A program made the translations under genes and the position numbers. The notes under the pieces are model-generated. The model had not been told where the DNA came from. It searched no databases and was given only the letters and a program-made list of their open reading frames with translations. 64,000 nt of DNA from Paraburkholderia sprentiae WSM5005 (lineage in GTDB: Bacteria > Pseudomonadota > Gammaproteobacteria > Burkholderiales > Burkholderiaceae): contig NZ_CP017563.2 in assembly GCF_001865575.2 (NCBI RefSeq), forward strand, positions 806,001-870,000, read 5' to 3'. Positions within the stretch are counted from its first letter, which is position 1; each line of letters opens with the position of its first letter. Shown in pieces: positions 1 to 8,932 of the stretch.

Positions 1-273
1 GCAGGTGCGCCCGACCCACGGCACGCCGACCCGCTCGCCCACCGCGAAACCGCTCACGCCAGCGCCCAATTCGGCCACCAGGCCAACGATTTCATGGCCC
101 GGAATCACCGGCCGCTTCGGATGTTCGAGTTCGCGGTCGACCAGATGCAGGTCCGTTCGGCATACGCCGCAGGCACGAACGTCGATCAGGATCTCGCCGG
201 CACCGGGCCGCGGATCCGGCACTTCCCGCTCGGTCAGCGTCGCCGAGCTGCCGTCGAACACCATCGCTCGCAT
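1..273 (-). CDS. Zinc-dependent alcohol dehydrogenase, N-terminal part
   Basis: Partial gene running off the left edge; 91 residues are visible, beginning MRAMVFDGSS. The sequence shows the GroES-like fold of medium-chain dehydrogenases: GVCRTDLHLVD carries the catalytic zinc cysteine, and PGHEIVG carries the conserved His-Glu. A good ribosome site (AAGGAGA) lies just upstream of the ATG at 271-273, which fixes the start. By family, such enzymes oxidise alcohols or reduce aldehydes with NAD(P). The substrate cannot be read because the cofactor and substrate halves lie outside the window. It is divergent from the YeeE/YedE pair, with about 286 bp between them. Confident for family, not for substrate. 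Confidence 0.85.
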   Translation of the reverse strand, partial: MRAMVFDGSSATLTEREVPDPRPGAGEILIDVRACGVCRTDLHLVDRELEHPKRPVIPGHEIVGLVAELGAGVSGFAVGERVGVPWVGRTC

Positions 274-559
274 CGGGGTCTCCTTGAAACGCAGCGGCGC
301 CGCACGGGTGGGCCATCGTGCCGCGCTATCGGCCCGCGCCCTGGACGGTTCGATTGAGGTCAACAAGGCCGTTTCGCCGCCCGTACGCTGATCTTATTCC
401 CGATACGGGAGCAGGTGCCGTGATTGCGTGAATCCGCAGTGGCGGCGTTCTCGCGACGGCCATGCACGGCGCAACGCTTCCACTCGAAGTCGCGTTATGG
501 TTCACTGGCGCCACCACGGCCGACCATTCGGCAATACGCCAATACAAGCAAAACGAACG

Positions 560-991
560 ATGATCGATCTCGACGATTTCACCCCCATCGCATCCCTGTG
601 CGGGGGCCTGCTAATCGGCGCCACGGCTGCGGCGATGGTCCTCGTGCTGGGCCGTATCGCCGGAATCAGCGGCATAGTCGGCGGCCTGTTGCGCTGGACC
701 AGGCGCGACAACGCATGGCGCGTCGCCTTTGTGGCCGGGCTCGTCGTTGCCGCGGTGATCGCGCGCGCGGTCGGCGCGCCTGTCACGATCACCGTCGACG
801 CGTCGTGGCCCGCCGTGATCGCGGCCGGCTTGCTGGTCGGCATCGGCACTCGCTACGGCAGCGGCTGCACCAGCGGACACGGCGTGTGCGGCATTTCACG
901 CGGCGCCACGCGCTCGCTCGTCGCGACGGCGACCTTCATGACGACCGGCTTCGTCACCGTGTATATCGCGCGACATCTTCTCGGAGCTTAG
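560..991 (+). CDS. YeeE/YedE family membrane protein, first half
   Basis: A 143-residue integral membrane protein with about four hydrophobic segments. It carries the family hallmark [16 protein letters not shown] (around residues 95-110), whose cysteine and glycines line the sulfur-compound channel of YeeE/TsuA-type proteins. The ATG at 560 is preferred over an in-frame ATG at 428 because homology begins at IDLDDF and the earlier stretch is Arg-rich and non-hydrophobic. One base separates it from the next gene, which is the matching second half, so the pair is translated together. By family this is a sulfur-compound (thiosulfate-like) permease split over two polypeptides; the actual substrate is inferred. 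Confidence 0.8.
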   Translation: MIDLDDFTPIASLCGGLLIGATAAAMVLVLGRIAGISGIVGGLLRWTRRDNAWRVAFVAGLVVAAVIARAVGAPVTITVDASWPAVIAAGLLVGIGTRYGSGCTSGHGVCGISRGATRSLVATATFMTTGFVTVYIARHLLGA

Positions 992-992
992 G

Positions 993-1403
993 ATGGCAAC
1001 CGTCGTTTCATTCGTATGCGGGCTGCTGTTCGGTATCGGCCTGCTGTTGTCGGGCATGGCCAATCCCGCGAAAGTGCTGGGCTTCCTCGATATCGCCGGA
1101 CGCTGGAATCCGTCGCTCGCGTTCGTGATGATCGGCGCGGTGGCGGTCGCCGCGATCGGCTTCGCGATCGCAAGGCGCCGCGACAGGTCGCTGCTCGGCT
1201 TGCCCATGCAGATTCCGGCGTCGGCGCATATCACGCGAAGACTGGTGCTGGGCAGTTGCGCGTTCGGCGTCGGGTGGGGCATTGCCGGGTTCTGCCCCGG
1301 CCCCGCGCTTGTCGCGCTCGGGCTCGGGTCGGCGAAAGCGTCGGTGTTCGTCGCGGCGATGATCGCGGGAATGGCCGTCTTCGAGCGGCTCGAACGGCGC
1401 TGA
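993..1403 (+). CDS. YeeE/YedE family membrane protein, second half
   Basis: A 136-residue partner of the preceding gene with about four hydrophobic segments. The motif GVGWGIAGFCPGPALVALG near residues 90-108 is the equivalent of the cysteine-glycine pore motif of the first half. The start is one base after the upstream stop, so translational coupling is likely. In many proteobacteria these halves occur as adjacent genes (PmpA/PmpB-type) in sulfide- or thiosulfate-related operons. Here no sulfurtransferase or BigR-like regulator is next to them. Function as a sulfur-compound channel is inferred from family. Confidence 0.8.
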   Translation: MATVVSFVCGLLFGIGLLLSGMANPAKVLGFLDIAGRWNPSLAFVMIGAVAVAAIGFAIARRRDRSLLGLPMQIPASAHITRRLVLGSCAFGVGWGIAGFCPGPALVALGLGSAKASVFVAAMIAGMAVFERLERR

Positions 1404-1495
1404 CAGACGGCCTCGATGACCGGCTGTTAACCTGACCTTAAGCACGCCAGTGTACGATCCGGTGTCGACAAAAAACCTCTACTACTGGCTCCCTT

Positions 1496-2026
1496 ATGCG
1501 TATCTCGACCGAACCCCGCTATGACATCGTTGCACGTTTGCTCCATTGGCTCGTCGTCGGACTGGTTGCCGCGCAGTTCGTGATCGGCTGGACGATGCCG
1601 GACGTGCATCGCGATACCGTACCGGACGGCGAAATCGCCTGGCACCTGGGCGTGGGCACCGCGCTGCTCGCAGCGATGGTCTGCCGCGTGCTGTGGCGCG
1701 CGACGCATCGGCCGCCGCCGGACAACCTGCCGCCGTTGTTTCGGGTCGCCTCGACCATCGCGCACCTGGCGCTGTACGTGCTGCTCGTACTGGTGCCGCT
1801 GCTCGGCTGGATCAACGCTTCGTCGCGCGCGTGGACGGTTCGCCTCGCCGGGTGGCTGCCGTTGCCCCCGCTGTCGGCGGCGGGCTCGTCATTCGGACAC
1901 GCGATGGGCGATGTTCACGGCATTCTCGCCTGGGTGCTGTTTGGCCTCATCTGCCTGCATATCGCAGCGGCGATGTTTCATCAGTTCTTCAGCGGCGAGC
2001 GCGTCCTGCAGCGCATGAAACTCTAG
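1496..2026 (+). CDS. Cytochrome b561 (di-haem membrane protein)
   Basis: A 176-residue protein with four transmembrane helices. Histidines sit at the expected places for two b haems: ARLLHWLVV near the N-terminus, IAWHLGVG, and in the C-terminal helix HGILAWVLFGLICLHIAAAMFH. This is the bacterial CybB-type family, which passes electrons between quinol and other carriers and in some members handles superoxide. It stands alone: the downstream gene is convergent with an 18-bp gap, and the upstream pair ends about 90 bp away. Partner and physiological role are not evident from context. Confidence 0.85.
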   Translation: MRISTEPRYDIVARLLHWLVVGLVAAQFVIGWTMPDVHRDTVPDGEIAWHLGVGTALLAAMVCRVLWRATHRPPPDNLPPLFRVASTIAHLALYVLLVLVPLLGWINASSRAWTVRLAGWLPLPPLSAAGSSFGHAMGDVHGILAWVLFGLICLHIAAAMFHQFFSGERVLQRMKL

Positions 2027-2043
2027 CGCGGCCGCCACGCACG

Positions 2044-3462
2044 CTACATCGCAATCACCTTGCCGGGGTTCAGGATGTTGTGCGGATCGAGCGCGAGCTT
2101 GATCGCCTTCATCGCAGCGAGTTCGGCCGGCGAGCGTGACAGGCCGAGCACGCTCAGCTTCTCCTCGCCGATTCCATGCTCGGCCGACACCGAACCGCCC
2201 ATTTCCCCGGTGAGTTCATAGACGACGCGCTTGACGTCGGCGATGGCCGCGTCGGTCCAGCCCGGCTGCTGCGCCACCACGTGCAGATTGCCGTCGCCGA
2301 GATGCCCGTACACGAGGATCGTCGCTTGCGGCCAGCGTGCCCGCAGGCGCTCGTCGCAGCGCTGTGCCGCATCGCCCGCCTGCGCGACCGCGAAGCTGAT
2401 ATCGAACGAGACGCGTCCCGGAATCAGGCGCGGATATTCGGCTGGCGCATCGCGAATCGCCCAGAACGCCGCGGCGTCCGCCTCCGATTGCGCGATTGCG
2501 GCATCGGCGATCACGCCGGCGTCCAGCATATCCGCAAGGAATTCCTCGAAAGCCGCCGACTGCCGCTCCGGGTCGGCGCCACAAGTCTCGAGCAATACGT
2601 AGTACGCGTGATCGCTCGCGAGCGGCACGCGCAGCTCGGGCAAGCGTTGCCGCACGAAGTCGCAATAGCTGGGCCACAGGACCTCGAAGGCGGACACTCC
2701 GGCGGGTAGCCGCTCCTGCGCGCGGCCGAGCAGCGTGGTCACCGCCGCGTAGTCCGGCATGCCGCACCATGCGGTGGAGACCGCGCGCGGCTTGGCGCGC
2801 AGGCGCAGCACCGCGCGCGTGATGACCGCAAGCGTGCCTTCGCTGCCCGTCAGCAGGTTGCGCAGGTCGTAGCCGGTATTGTTCTTGATCATCTTGCGCT
2901 CACCGCCGATCACGCTGCCGTCGGCGAGCACCGCTTCGACGTCGAGCACCTGGTCGCGCATCATCCCGTAGCGGATCACGCGATTGCCGCCCGCATTGGT
3001 CGCGATGTTGCCGCCGATCGTGCAACTGCCGCGCGCGCCGAGGTCGAGCGCAAACATGAAGCCGGCGTGATCGGCCGCTTCCTGCACGACCTGCAGCGGT
3101 GTGCCCGCGAGCACGGTCATCGTCGCGCTGACCGGATCGATATCGACGACGCCGTTCATCCGCTCGACGCTCAGCGCAACCTCGCCGCCGAGCACGCAGG
3201 CGCCGCCCGCATGCCCGGTCATGCCGCCTTGCGTGACGACCGGCTGGCGCAATTGATGGCAGATCCTGAGCGCCGTGGCGACTTCTTCGGTCGTGCGCGG
3301 GCGGATCAGCGCGATCGGCTCGGTCGACGGCGTGCCGCTCCAGTCCGCGAACTGCCGCCCGCCAAACTCGGCCGGCGGGCTCACGATGTCCGCGCCGAGC
3401 GCCGTGCGTAGCGCGGCGACGGCTTCGTTACCGCGGGTCGCCGCAGTCTGTTCGTGCTGCAT
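2044..3462 (-). CDS. FAD-linked 2-hydroxyacid dehydrogenase (GlcD/D-LDH type)
   Basis: A 472-residue flavoprotein of the GlcD / D-lactate dehydrogenase group. The PCMH FAD-binding domain covers about residues 40-220 (GGMTGHAGG, GSCTIGGNIATNAGG). The C-terminal substrate domain ends with YGHLGDGNLHV and SAEHGIGEEK, the family's active-site segments. It is the last gene of the six-gene operon that begins at 9961 and lies 17 bp after an FMN-type hydroxyacid oxidase, so two flavin enzymes of opposite usual stereospecificity are co-transcribed. It probably oxidises a D-2-hydroxyacid and passes electrons to the respiratory chain. The exact substrate is unknown. Confidence 0.85.
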   Translation of the reverse strand: MQHEQTAATRGNEAVAALRTALGADIVSPPAEFGGRQFADWSGTPSTEPIALIRPRTTEEVATALRICHQLRQPVVTQGGMTGHAGGACVLGGEVALSVERMNGVVDIDPVSATMTVLAGTPLQVVQEAADHAGFMFALDLGARGSCTIGGNIATNAGGNRVIRYGMMRDQVLDVEAVLADGSVIGGERKMIKNNTGYDLRNLLTGSEGTLAVITRAVLRLRAKPRAVSTAWCGMPDYAAVTTLLGRAQERLPAGVSAFEVLWPSYCDFVRQRLPELRVPLASDHAYYVLLETCGADPERQSAAFEEFLADMLDAGVIADAAIAQSEADAAAFWAIRDAPAEYPRLIPGRVSFDISFAVAQAGDAAQRCDERLRARWPQATILVYGHLGDGNLHVVAQQPGWTDAAIADVKRVVYELTGEMGGSVSAEHGIGEEKLSVLGLSRSPAELAAMKAIKLALDPHNILNPGKVIAM

Positions 3463-3479
3463 CGCCTATCTCCAGTTCG

Positions 3480-4739
3480 TCAGACGGGCAGAGCCGCTGC
3501 GCGCGCCGGCCCGATTCGCGTTTGCGTCTGCGTTGGCATGCGCGACAGCGGCGCATCATGCCCTAGCCAGCGCAGATAACGATGGTCGAGCCGGGCAATA
3601 TCGCTGCAGCCCAACAGGCCGAGCGCCCGATCGATCTCGGTCTTCAGAATCTCGATGGCACGCTCGGCACCGGGCTGACCGCCCGCGCTCAGACCGTAGG
3701 TCGTCGCGCGTCCGAGCAACACCGCGTCGGCCCCCAGCGCGACCGCCTTCAGGATTTCGGAGCCCCGGCGAAATCCGCCGTCGAGCATCACGCAGAGTTT
3801 GCCGCCGACCTGCTCGACGACCTCGGGCAGCACGTCCATCGCCGATACCGCGCTGTCGAGTTGCCGCCCGCCGTGGTTCGACAGCACGATACCGTCGACG
3901 CCGGCCTCCAGCGCCTTCAGCGCATCCGGTGCGCCAAGCACCCCTTTGACGATCAGCCGACGCGGCCATAGATCGCGCAGCCAGCGGATGTCGTCCCACG
4001 ATAGCGACGGGTCCAGTTGCTGGCCCAGCGTGATCGTCGCGCCCTTCACGCTGTCCTGCCCCGGCGGCAGCAGATCGCCGAGATTCGCGAAGCGCGGCAT
4101 GCCGTTGGGCCACAGCACATTGGCCATCCAGCGCGGATGGCGCAACACGTCGAACTTGTTGCGCCAGTCGAGCTTCAGCGGCGCGATGTAGTTGCGCAAG
4201 TCCCATTCGCGCTTGCCGAACACCGCGCTATCGGTCGTGACGACCAGCGCCTCGATGCCCGCAGCCTGCGCGCGCTGCGCCAGTTTGGCGAGAAATTCGC
4301 GCGTGCGGTACATGTAGACCTGCATCCATACGCGACCGCCCGCGCGCCGCACGACGTCCTCCAGCGCGACCGTCGACACGTTGCTCAGCACGAACGGAAT
4401 GCCGGCCGCCGCCGCGGCACTGGCCAGCTTCACGTCGCCTTCGCGAAACATCAGGCCGCTATAGCCGGTCGGGCCGATCATGAACGGCGCCGCGCTGCGC
4501 TCACCGAACAGCATCACGCTCTGGTCGCGCTGCTCGACGTTGACGAGCGTGCGCGGCAGAAAAGCGATCTCGCCGAATACGTCGCGATTGCGGCGCAGCG
4601 TCGCTTCGTCTTCGGCGCCGCCCTCGACATACTCGAAACAGAAATTCGGCAGACGCTTGCGGGCCATCGCGCGCAGATCGTCGATGCTGTGCGCGCGCTT
4701 TACGTCGCGGCCTGAATAAAGGCGGCGTTCCAATTGCAT
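3480..4739 (-). CDS. FMN-dependent alpha-hydroxyacid oxidase/dehydrogenase (LldD type)
   Basis: A 419-residue TIM-barrel flavoenzyme of the L-lactate / mandelate / glycolate oxidase family. Visible family landmarks are FCFEYVEGGAEDEATLRRN near the N-terminus, MQVYMYRTRE, the catalytic-base segment LSNHGGRQLD and the FMN-phosphate region MLDGGFRRGSEILKAVALGADAVLLGR. Length is normal. It sits in the hexonate operon between the UxaA-type dehydratase and the FAD dehydrogenase, with short spacers (30 and 16 bp). It should oxidise an L-2-hydroxyacid to the 2-keto acid at the membrane. The placement suggests clearance of a lactate- or aldonate-like product, which is inference. Confidence 0.87.
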   Translation of the reverse strand: MQLERRLYSGRDVKRAHSIDDLRAMARKRLPNFCFEYVEGGAEDEATLRRNRDVFGEIAFLPRTLVNVEQRDQSVMLFGERSAAPFMIGPTGYSGLMFREGDVKLASAAAAAGIPFVLSNVSTVALEDVVRRAGGRVWMQVYMYRTREFLAKLAQRAQAAGIEALVVTTDSAVFGKREWDLRNYIAPLKLDWRNKFDVLRHPRWMANVLWPNGMPRFANLGDLLPPGQDSVKGATITLGQQLDPSLSWDDIRWLRDLWPRRLIVKGVLGAPDALKALEAGVDGIVLSNHGGRQLDSAVSAMDVLPEVVEQVGGKLCVMLDGGFRRGSEILKAVALGADAVLLGRATTYGLSAGGQPGAERAIEILKTEIDRALGLLGCSDIARLDHRYLRWLGHDAPLSRMPTQTQTRIGPARAAALPV

Positions 4740-4770
4740 CCTCCTGGTTGTGTTGCTGCAATCCAGCGGC

Positions 4771-6318
4771 TCAGGTCACCACGCCGACCTGCCACGGCAC
4801 GAATTCGCTTTGTCCATAGCCGTGCGACTCGCTCTTCGTGCGCGTGCCGGACGCGCAGTCGAGCATCATGCGGAAGATCGCTTCGCCGAGTTCGTCGATG
4901 CTCGTGCTGCCGTCGATCACTCCGCCGCAATTGATATCGATGTCGTCCTGCTGACGCTCCCACAACGCGGTGTTGGTCGCCAGCTTCAATGATGGCGACG
5001 GCGCGCAGCCGTAGGCGGAGCCGCGCCCGGTGGTGAAGCAGATCAGGTTCGCGCCCGAGGCGACCTGCCCCGTCGCCGACACCGGGTCGTAGCCGGGTGA
5101 ATCCATGAACACGAAGCCCTTCGCGGCGATCGGCTGCGCGTATTCGTACACGTCGACCAGATTCGTCGTGCCGCCCTTGGCGACCGCGCCCAGCGACTTT
5201 TCGAGGATCGTCGTCAGGCCGCCGACCTTGTTGCCCGCCGATGGGTTGTTGTCCATCGCGCCGCCATTGCGCGCGCAATAGTCCTGCCACCATGCGATGC
5301 GCGCGAGCAGCTTGTCGCCGACAGCGGCGCTCACCGCACGGCGCGTCAGCAAATGCTCGGCGCCGTAGATTTCCGGCGTTTCCGACAGGATCGCGGTGCC
5401 GCCATGCCGCACCAGCCGATCGACCGCGGCGCCGAGCGCCGGATTCGCGGAGATGCCCGAGTAGCCGTCCGAGCCGCCGCATTGCAGACCGACGCATAGA
5501 TGCGAAGCCGGCACCGGCACGCGCTGCACGCGGTTCGCGTCGGCGAGCATCTCGCGCACCGTCGCGATACCGCGCTCGATCGTCTTGCGCGTACCGCCGC
5601 TGTCCTGGATCGTGAAGCTGCGCAGCTTCGGCGTGCTCGCGTCGAGGCCGCCCGCCGCGAGCACGCCGTCGATCTGATTGGTCTCGCAGCCTAGCCCGAC
5701 GAATAGCACCGACGCGAAGTTCGGATGCACCGCGTAACCGGCGAGCGTGCGCCGCAGGATCCCGATGCCCTCGCCCTGCATGTCGATGCCGCAGCCGAGC
5801 CCGTGCGTCAAGGCGATCACACCGTCGACGTTCGGATAGTCGGCGAGCGCGTCGGGATGCACGTCGCGCCGGAAATGATCGGCGATCGCACGCGCGACCG
5901 TCGCCGAGCAGTTCACGCTCGTCAGAACGCCGATGTAATTGCGCGTCGCGATGCGGCCGTCGTCGCGACGAATGCCCATGAAGTGCGCGGGTTCGTCGAC
6001 GTAGACGGTCGGCTGCGCATCGACGCCGAACGTATGCTCGCGCGCGAACTCGGACATGCCGAGATTGTGCGTATGAACATGCTGGCCGCGCGCGATCGCC
6101 TCACGCGCGACACCGATGATCTGGTTGTAGCGCTTGACCGGCTCGCCTTGCGCGATATCGCGCGTCGCGATCTTGTGCCCCGGTGGAATCAGCCCGGCGA
6201 CGACCAGTTGTTCCGCGTCGATGCGCGTGCCCGGCAACAATTGCCGGGTCGCGATGATGACGTCGTCGCCGGTATGCAGGCGGATGATCGCGGAGGCGAC
6301 ACTAGCTTGAGTCGACAT
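4771..6318 (-). CDS. uxaA: UxaA-family altronate/galactarate-type dehydratase
   Basis: A 515-residue fusion of an N-terminal SAF domain (about residues 10-85, starting IIRLHTGDDVIIATR) with the UxaA/GarD dehydratase body. Typical iron-dehydratase segments are present: NCSATVARAI, THGLGCGID, GLGCETNQIDG, GLQCGGSDGYSGISANPALG and GRGSAYGCAPSPSLK. Known members dehydrate D-altronate, D-galactarate or related acids to 2-keto-3-deoxy acids. In E. coli UxaA the same SAF and body domains also lie on one chain. Context with a zinc dehydrogenase and a mannitol-dehydrogenase-family reductase supports a D-altronate-type substrate, but the exact stereoisomer is inferred. Confidence 0.85.
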   Translation of the reverse strand: MSTQASVASAIIRLHTGDDVIIATRQLLPGTRIDAEQLVVAGLIPPGHKIATRDIAQGEPVKRYNQIIGVAREAIARGQHVHTHNLGMSEFAREHTFGVDAQPTVYVDEPAHFMGIRRDDGRIATRNYIGVLTSVNCSATVARAIADHFRRDVHPDALADYPNVDGVIALTHGLGCGIDMQGEGIGILRRTLAGYAVHPNFASVLFVGLGCETNQIDGVLAAGGLDASTPKLRSFTIQDSGGTRKTIERGIATVREMLADANRVQRVPVPASHLCVGLQCGGSDGYSGISANPALGAAVDRLVRHGGTAILSETPEIYGAEHLLTRRAVSAAVGDKLLARIAWWQDYCARNGGAMDNNPSAGNKVGGLTTILEKSLGAVAKGGTTNLVDVYEYAQPIAAKGFVFMDSPGYDPVSATGQVASGANLICFTTGRGSAYGCAPSPSLKLATNTALWERQQDDIDINCGGVIDGSTSIDELGEAIFRMMLDCASGTRTKSESHGYGQSEFVPWQVGVVT

Positions 6319-6366
6319 GAAAAGCCTCGAAAGCAGGTTGTTCGAATGCGGTGAAAACAGAATACG

Positions 6367-7650
6367 TCAGATCGCGGAGCGCGCGGCCTTCGGATCGCGA
6401 CGGTCCGATTCCAGCGACAGCGGCTCGATGCGGCCCACGATGACCAGATAGCTGAACGCGCCAAGAAAGCAGAAACCGCCTGCCACGACGAGCGGAATCG
6501 TGAACGAGCCCTTCGTCATCGCGACCATCAGGCCGGTGAACGTCGTGATCACGATACCCGCCAGATTCGACGCGAAGTTCTGGATGCCGCCGATCGACGC
6601 GACGTGATGCCGCGTCGGCGCGACGTCGCCGGGCAGCGACCAGATGCTCGCCGCGGCGAACGCGAGGCTGCCGTAGGCGATACCGAAGAACGCGAGCATC
6701 AGATACATGTTCGAGGTGAACGCCGACAGCGTGATCACCGACGACAACAGCATGCCGCCGACCATGCAGGTCTTGCGCGCGGCCGTCAGGCTCCAGCCGC
6801 GCCGGAACAGCGCGTCGGACACATAGCCGCCGAGCCAGCCGCCCGGAATCGCAATCAGCGCCGGAATCATGCCGAGCGTGCCGAGCGATTTCAGCGAGAA
6901 ACCGCGCGTCTGCACGAGGTAGCTCGGAAACCACGTAATGAAGAAATAGATCACGAAGTTCAGGCAGAAGAAGCCGAGCATCATCCCCCACAGCGTGCGG
7001 TGACGAAACAGCGACGCCCACGTCACCTTGTGCTGCTCGCCTCTCGCTTGCGCCGCCGGAGCGGCGTCGCGCGCGGTGTCCATCGCGTCTTCCACTGGAT
7101 TGCGATAGATCACGAGCCAGCCGACGATCCACACCGCGCCGAGCACGCCGGTGAGGATAAAAGCGGCCTGCCAGCCCAGCGTACCGATGATCAGCGCAAC
7201 CACGGGAATCGACAGCGCGGAGCCGACCCGCGAGCCGCTATCGAAGATGCTGGTCGCGATCGCGCGCTCCTTGGGCTGGAACCATTGACTGACGAGCTTC
7301 GCGCAGGACGGATAGGCGCCCGCCTCGCCGACGCCGAGCAGCAGCCGGCAGCCGAACATTCCGGCGACGCTGGTCGTGACCGCGGTGGCCGCGGTAAACA
7401 CCGACCACCATCCGACCGCGAGCGGCAACGCGATGCGCGCGCCGACCCGATCGACGAACCAGCCGAACGGCATCTGCATCAACGCGTAGGTCCAGAAGAA
7501 CCCGCTCAGAATGAAGCCCATCTCGGCGGGGCCGATGCCGAGCGCCTTTTCGATTTGCGGCGCGGCGACCGCGAGATTCGCACGATCGATGTAATTGACC
7601 GCGATCGCGAGAAAGCACAGAAATATCACTACCCAACGCATCTTTTTCAT
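6367..7650 (-). CDS. MFS sugar-acid transporter (ACS/ExuT type)
   Basis: A 427-residue protein with 12 predicted transmembrane helices. It resembles the anion:cation symporter group (hexuronate ExuT, galactarate GarP): INYIDRANLAVAAPQIEKALGI in helix 1 and QMPFGWFVDRVGARIALPLAVGWWSVFTAATA around helices 2-3. A cytosolic loop near residues 185-210 (NPVEDAMDTARDAAPAAQ) separates the halves. It lies between the UxaA-type dehydratase (48 bp away) and the reductase (128 bp away) in the same strand and operon. It most likely imports the sugar acid consumed by the operon. Confidence 0.88.
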   Translation of the reverse strand: MKKMRWVVIFLCFLAIAVNYIDRANLAVAAPQIEKALGIGPAEMGFILSGFFWTYALMQMPFGWFVDRVGARIALPLAVGWWSVFTAATAVTTSVAGMFGCRLLLGVGEAGAYPSCAKLVSQWFQPKERAIATSIFDSGSRVGSALSIPVVALIIGTLGWQAAFILTGVLGAVWIVGWLVIYRNPVEDAMDTARDAAPAAQARGEQHKVTWASLFRHRTLWGMMLGFFCLNFVIYFFITWFPSYLVQTRGFSLKSLGTLGMIPALIAIPGGWLGGYVSDALFRRGWSLTAARKTCMVGGMLLSSVITLSAFTSNMYLMLAFFGIAYGSLAFAAASIWSLPGDVAPTRHHVASIGGIQNFASNLAGIVITTFTGLMVAMTKGSFTIPLVVAGGFCFLGAFSYLVIVGRIEPLSLESDRRDPKAARSAI

Positions 7651-7718
7651 GAAACCGTCTCCTCCTGGGCTGGCATCTATCTGGATGAACCTTGCGGCCT
7701 CGCGGCCGCCGGTGTGTG

Positions 7719-7757
7719 CTGCCGCGGTCTACTGCCGCGGTGTACTGCCGATCTACT
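7719..7757. repeat. Short tandem repeat in operon spacer
   Basis: In the 128-bp gap between the MFS and reductase genes a 13-bp unit CTGCCGCGGTNTA is repeated at 7719-7731 and 7732-7744 with one difference, followed by degenerate copies. No function can be read; it may be replication slippage or an RNA-structure spacer within the operon transcript. Confidence 0.6.
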
Positions 7758-7778
7758 GTCGACTGACGACCCGCGCCG

Positions 7779-8912
7779 TTAGCCGCCGGGCACGCGTGCG
7801 GCAAGCGCCGCGTTCAGACGCCGTTGCTCGACACGCACGCCAAGCTCGCGCGCAAGGTCGATCACCGGCTTGAAACGCCGCTCTTTCTTTTGTTCGTGAT
7901 TGCGCGCGATATCGGCGAGGCGATGATCGAGAAACGGGTTGTCGAAGCGTTCGCGCACTTCGTCGAGATATTCGCGCGCGTCGCTGCCCTGACCGAGTGC
8001 ATCGAAGACCGGCAGCACCTCGTCGCGCCACAGCGATTCGAGATCGGCACGCAGCAGCGGATCGCGCATCGCGTGCAGCACGTTCTCGTCCGGCTCGCGC
8101 GCGTCGGCCTGCCAGCGCTCGGCAAGCCACGTGTGCCCGAGATTGAGCAGCAGCAGCTTCAGGCGTTCGTAGTGCAACAGGTCGTCGGTGACGATGATCG
8201 CTTCGTGCTCGCACGGCAGCACCATGCCGGCATGCCGCTCGATCGCCCACAACGCGTAGGGTTCGGCGACCGCGCCGACCGGCCGCAACGGCTCGGACAC
8301 GATGCGGTCTACCAGCGAGTTGACCCAGACGCAGGTGTGCTCGATGTAGCGCAGAAACTCGGAGCCGCCGCCCCAGCCGCGCGCGATATCGGTGACGAGG
8401 CCACGCAGCGTGTCGCCATTGCCCGACACGAGTTCGCATGGCAGCAGCGTCAGCGGCGCGGCGCCGGCTTCGAAGCGCGCGTGCAGCAGCACCACGAGCT
8501 TCGCCGCGAATCCGCGCGGCACGCTCGCCTCGTTGCGCAACAGCTCGGCGGTGTCATCGGCGAAGCACTCGTAGCCTCGGTCGCCGGTGTTGGAGATCAC
8601 CACGCGCGCGTCGCGTGCGAAGCGCTCCACGACGGTTGGCCAATCGGTATTCGCGTTCAATGCCTCGGTGATCGCGTGACATCGCGTGGTCGTGTCGATC
8701 ACCGCTTCGCGGCGCAGGCCGCGAATGCGCACGTCGTACTGCCGGTGCGCGCGCAATGCTTCGATGCGCGCGAGGCTCTCGGGGTTGGCCGTCGTCTGCA
8801 CGACGCTCACGTGCCCGAGCGCGCGGCCCGCGTCGAGTGCCGCCGATATGAACAGATCCGCGTGCGCCTGCAGGAAACGGCTCGTGCCAAATTGAAGGAT
8901 AGGGTTGCCCAT
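7779..8912 (-). CDS. Mannitol dehydrogenase-family sugar-acid reductase
   Basis: A 377-residue NAD(P)-dependent oxidoreductase beginning MGNPILQFGTSRFLQAHADL, the Rossmann start typical of the mannitol dehydrogenase / UxaB / UxuB family. Other landmarks are VVQTTANPES, VVISNTGDRG, LPCELVSGNGD and WVNSLVDRIV, which is the catalytic-lysine-region equivalent. The same frame stays open far upstream through the neighbouring gene. The start at 8912 is chosen because homology begins there and it leaves a normal 20-bp gap. It is shorter than E. coli UxaB (about 480 residues). In this operon it could reduce tagaturonate to altronate, the substrate of the UxaA-type enzyme; that assignment is inference. 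Confidence 0.82.
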   Translation of the reverse strand: MGNPILQFGTSRFLQAHADLFISAALDAGRALGHVSVVQTTANPESLARIEALRAHRQYDVRIRGLRREAVIDTTTRCHAITEALNANTDWPTVVERFARDARVVISNTGDRGYECFADDTAELLRNEASVPRGFAAKLVVLLHARFEAGAAPLTLLPCELVSGNGDTLRGLVTDIARGWGGGSEFLRYIEHTCVWVNSLVDRIVSEPLRPVGAVAEPYALWAIERHAGMVLPCEHEAIIVTDDLLHYERLKLLLLNLGHTWLAERWQADAREPDENVLHAMRDPLLRADLESLWRDEVLPVFDALGQGSDAREYLDEVRERFDNPFLDHRLADIARNHEQKKERRFKPVIDLARELGVRVEQRRLNAALAARVPGG

Positions 8913-8932
8913 CGTAGGTTGTCCCCGCTCTC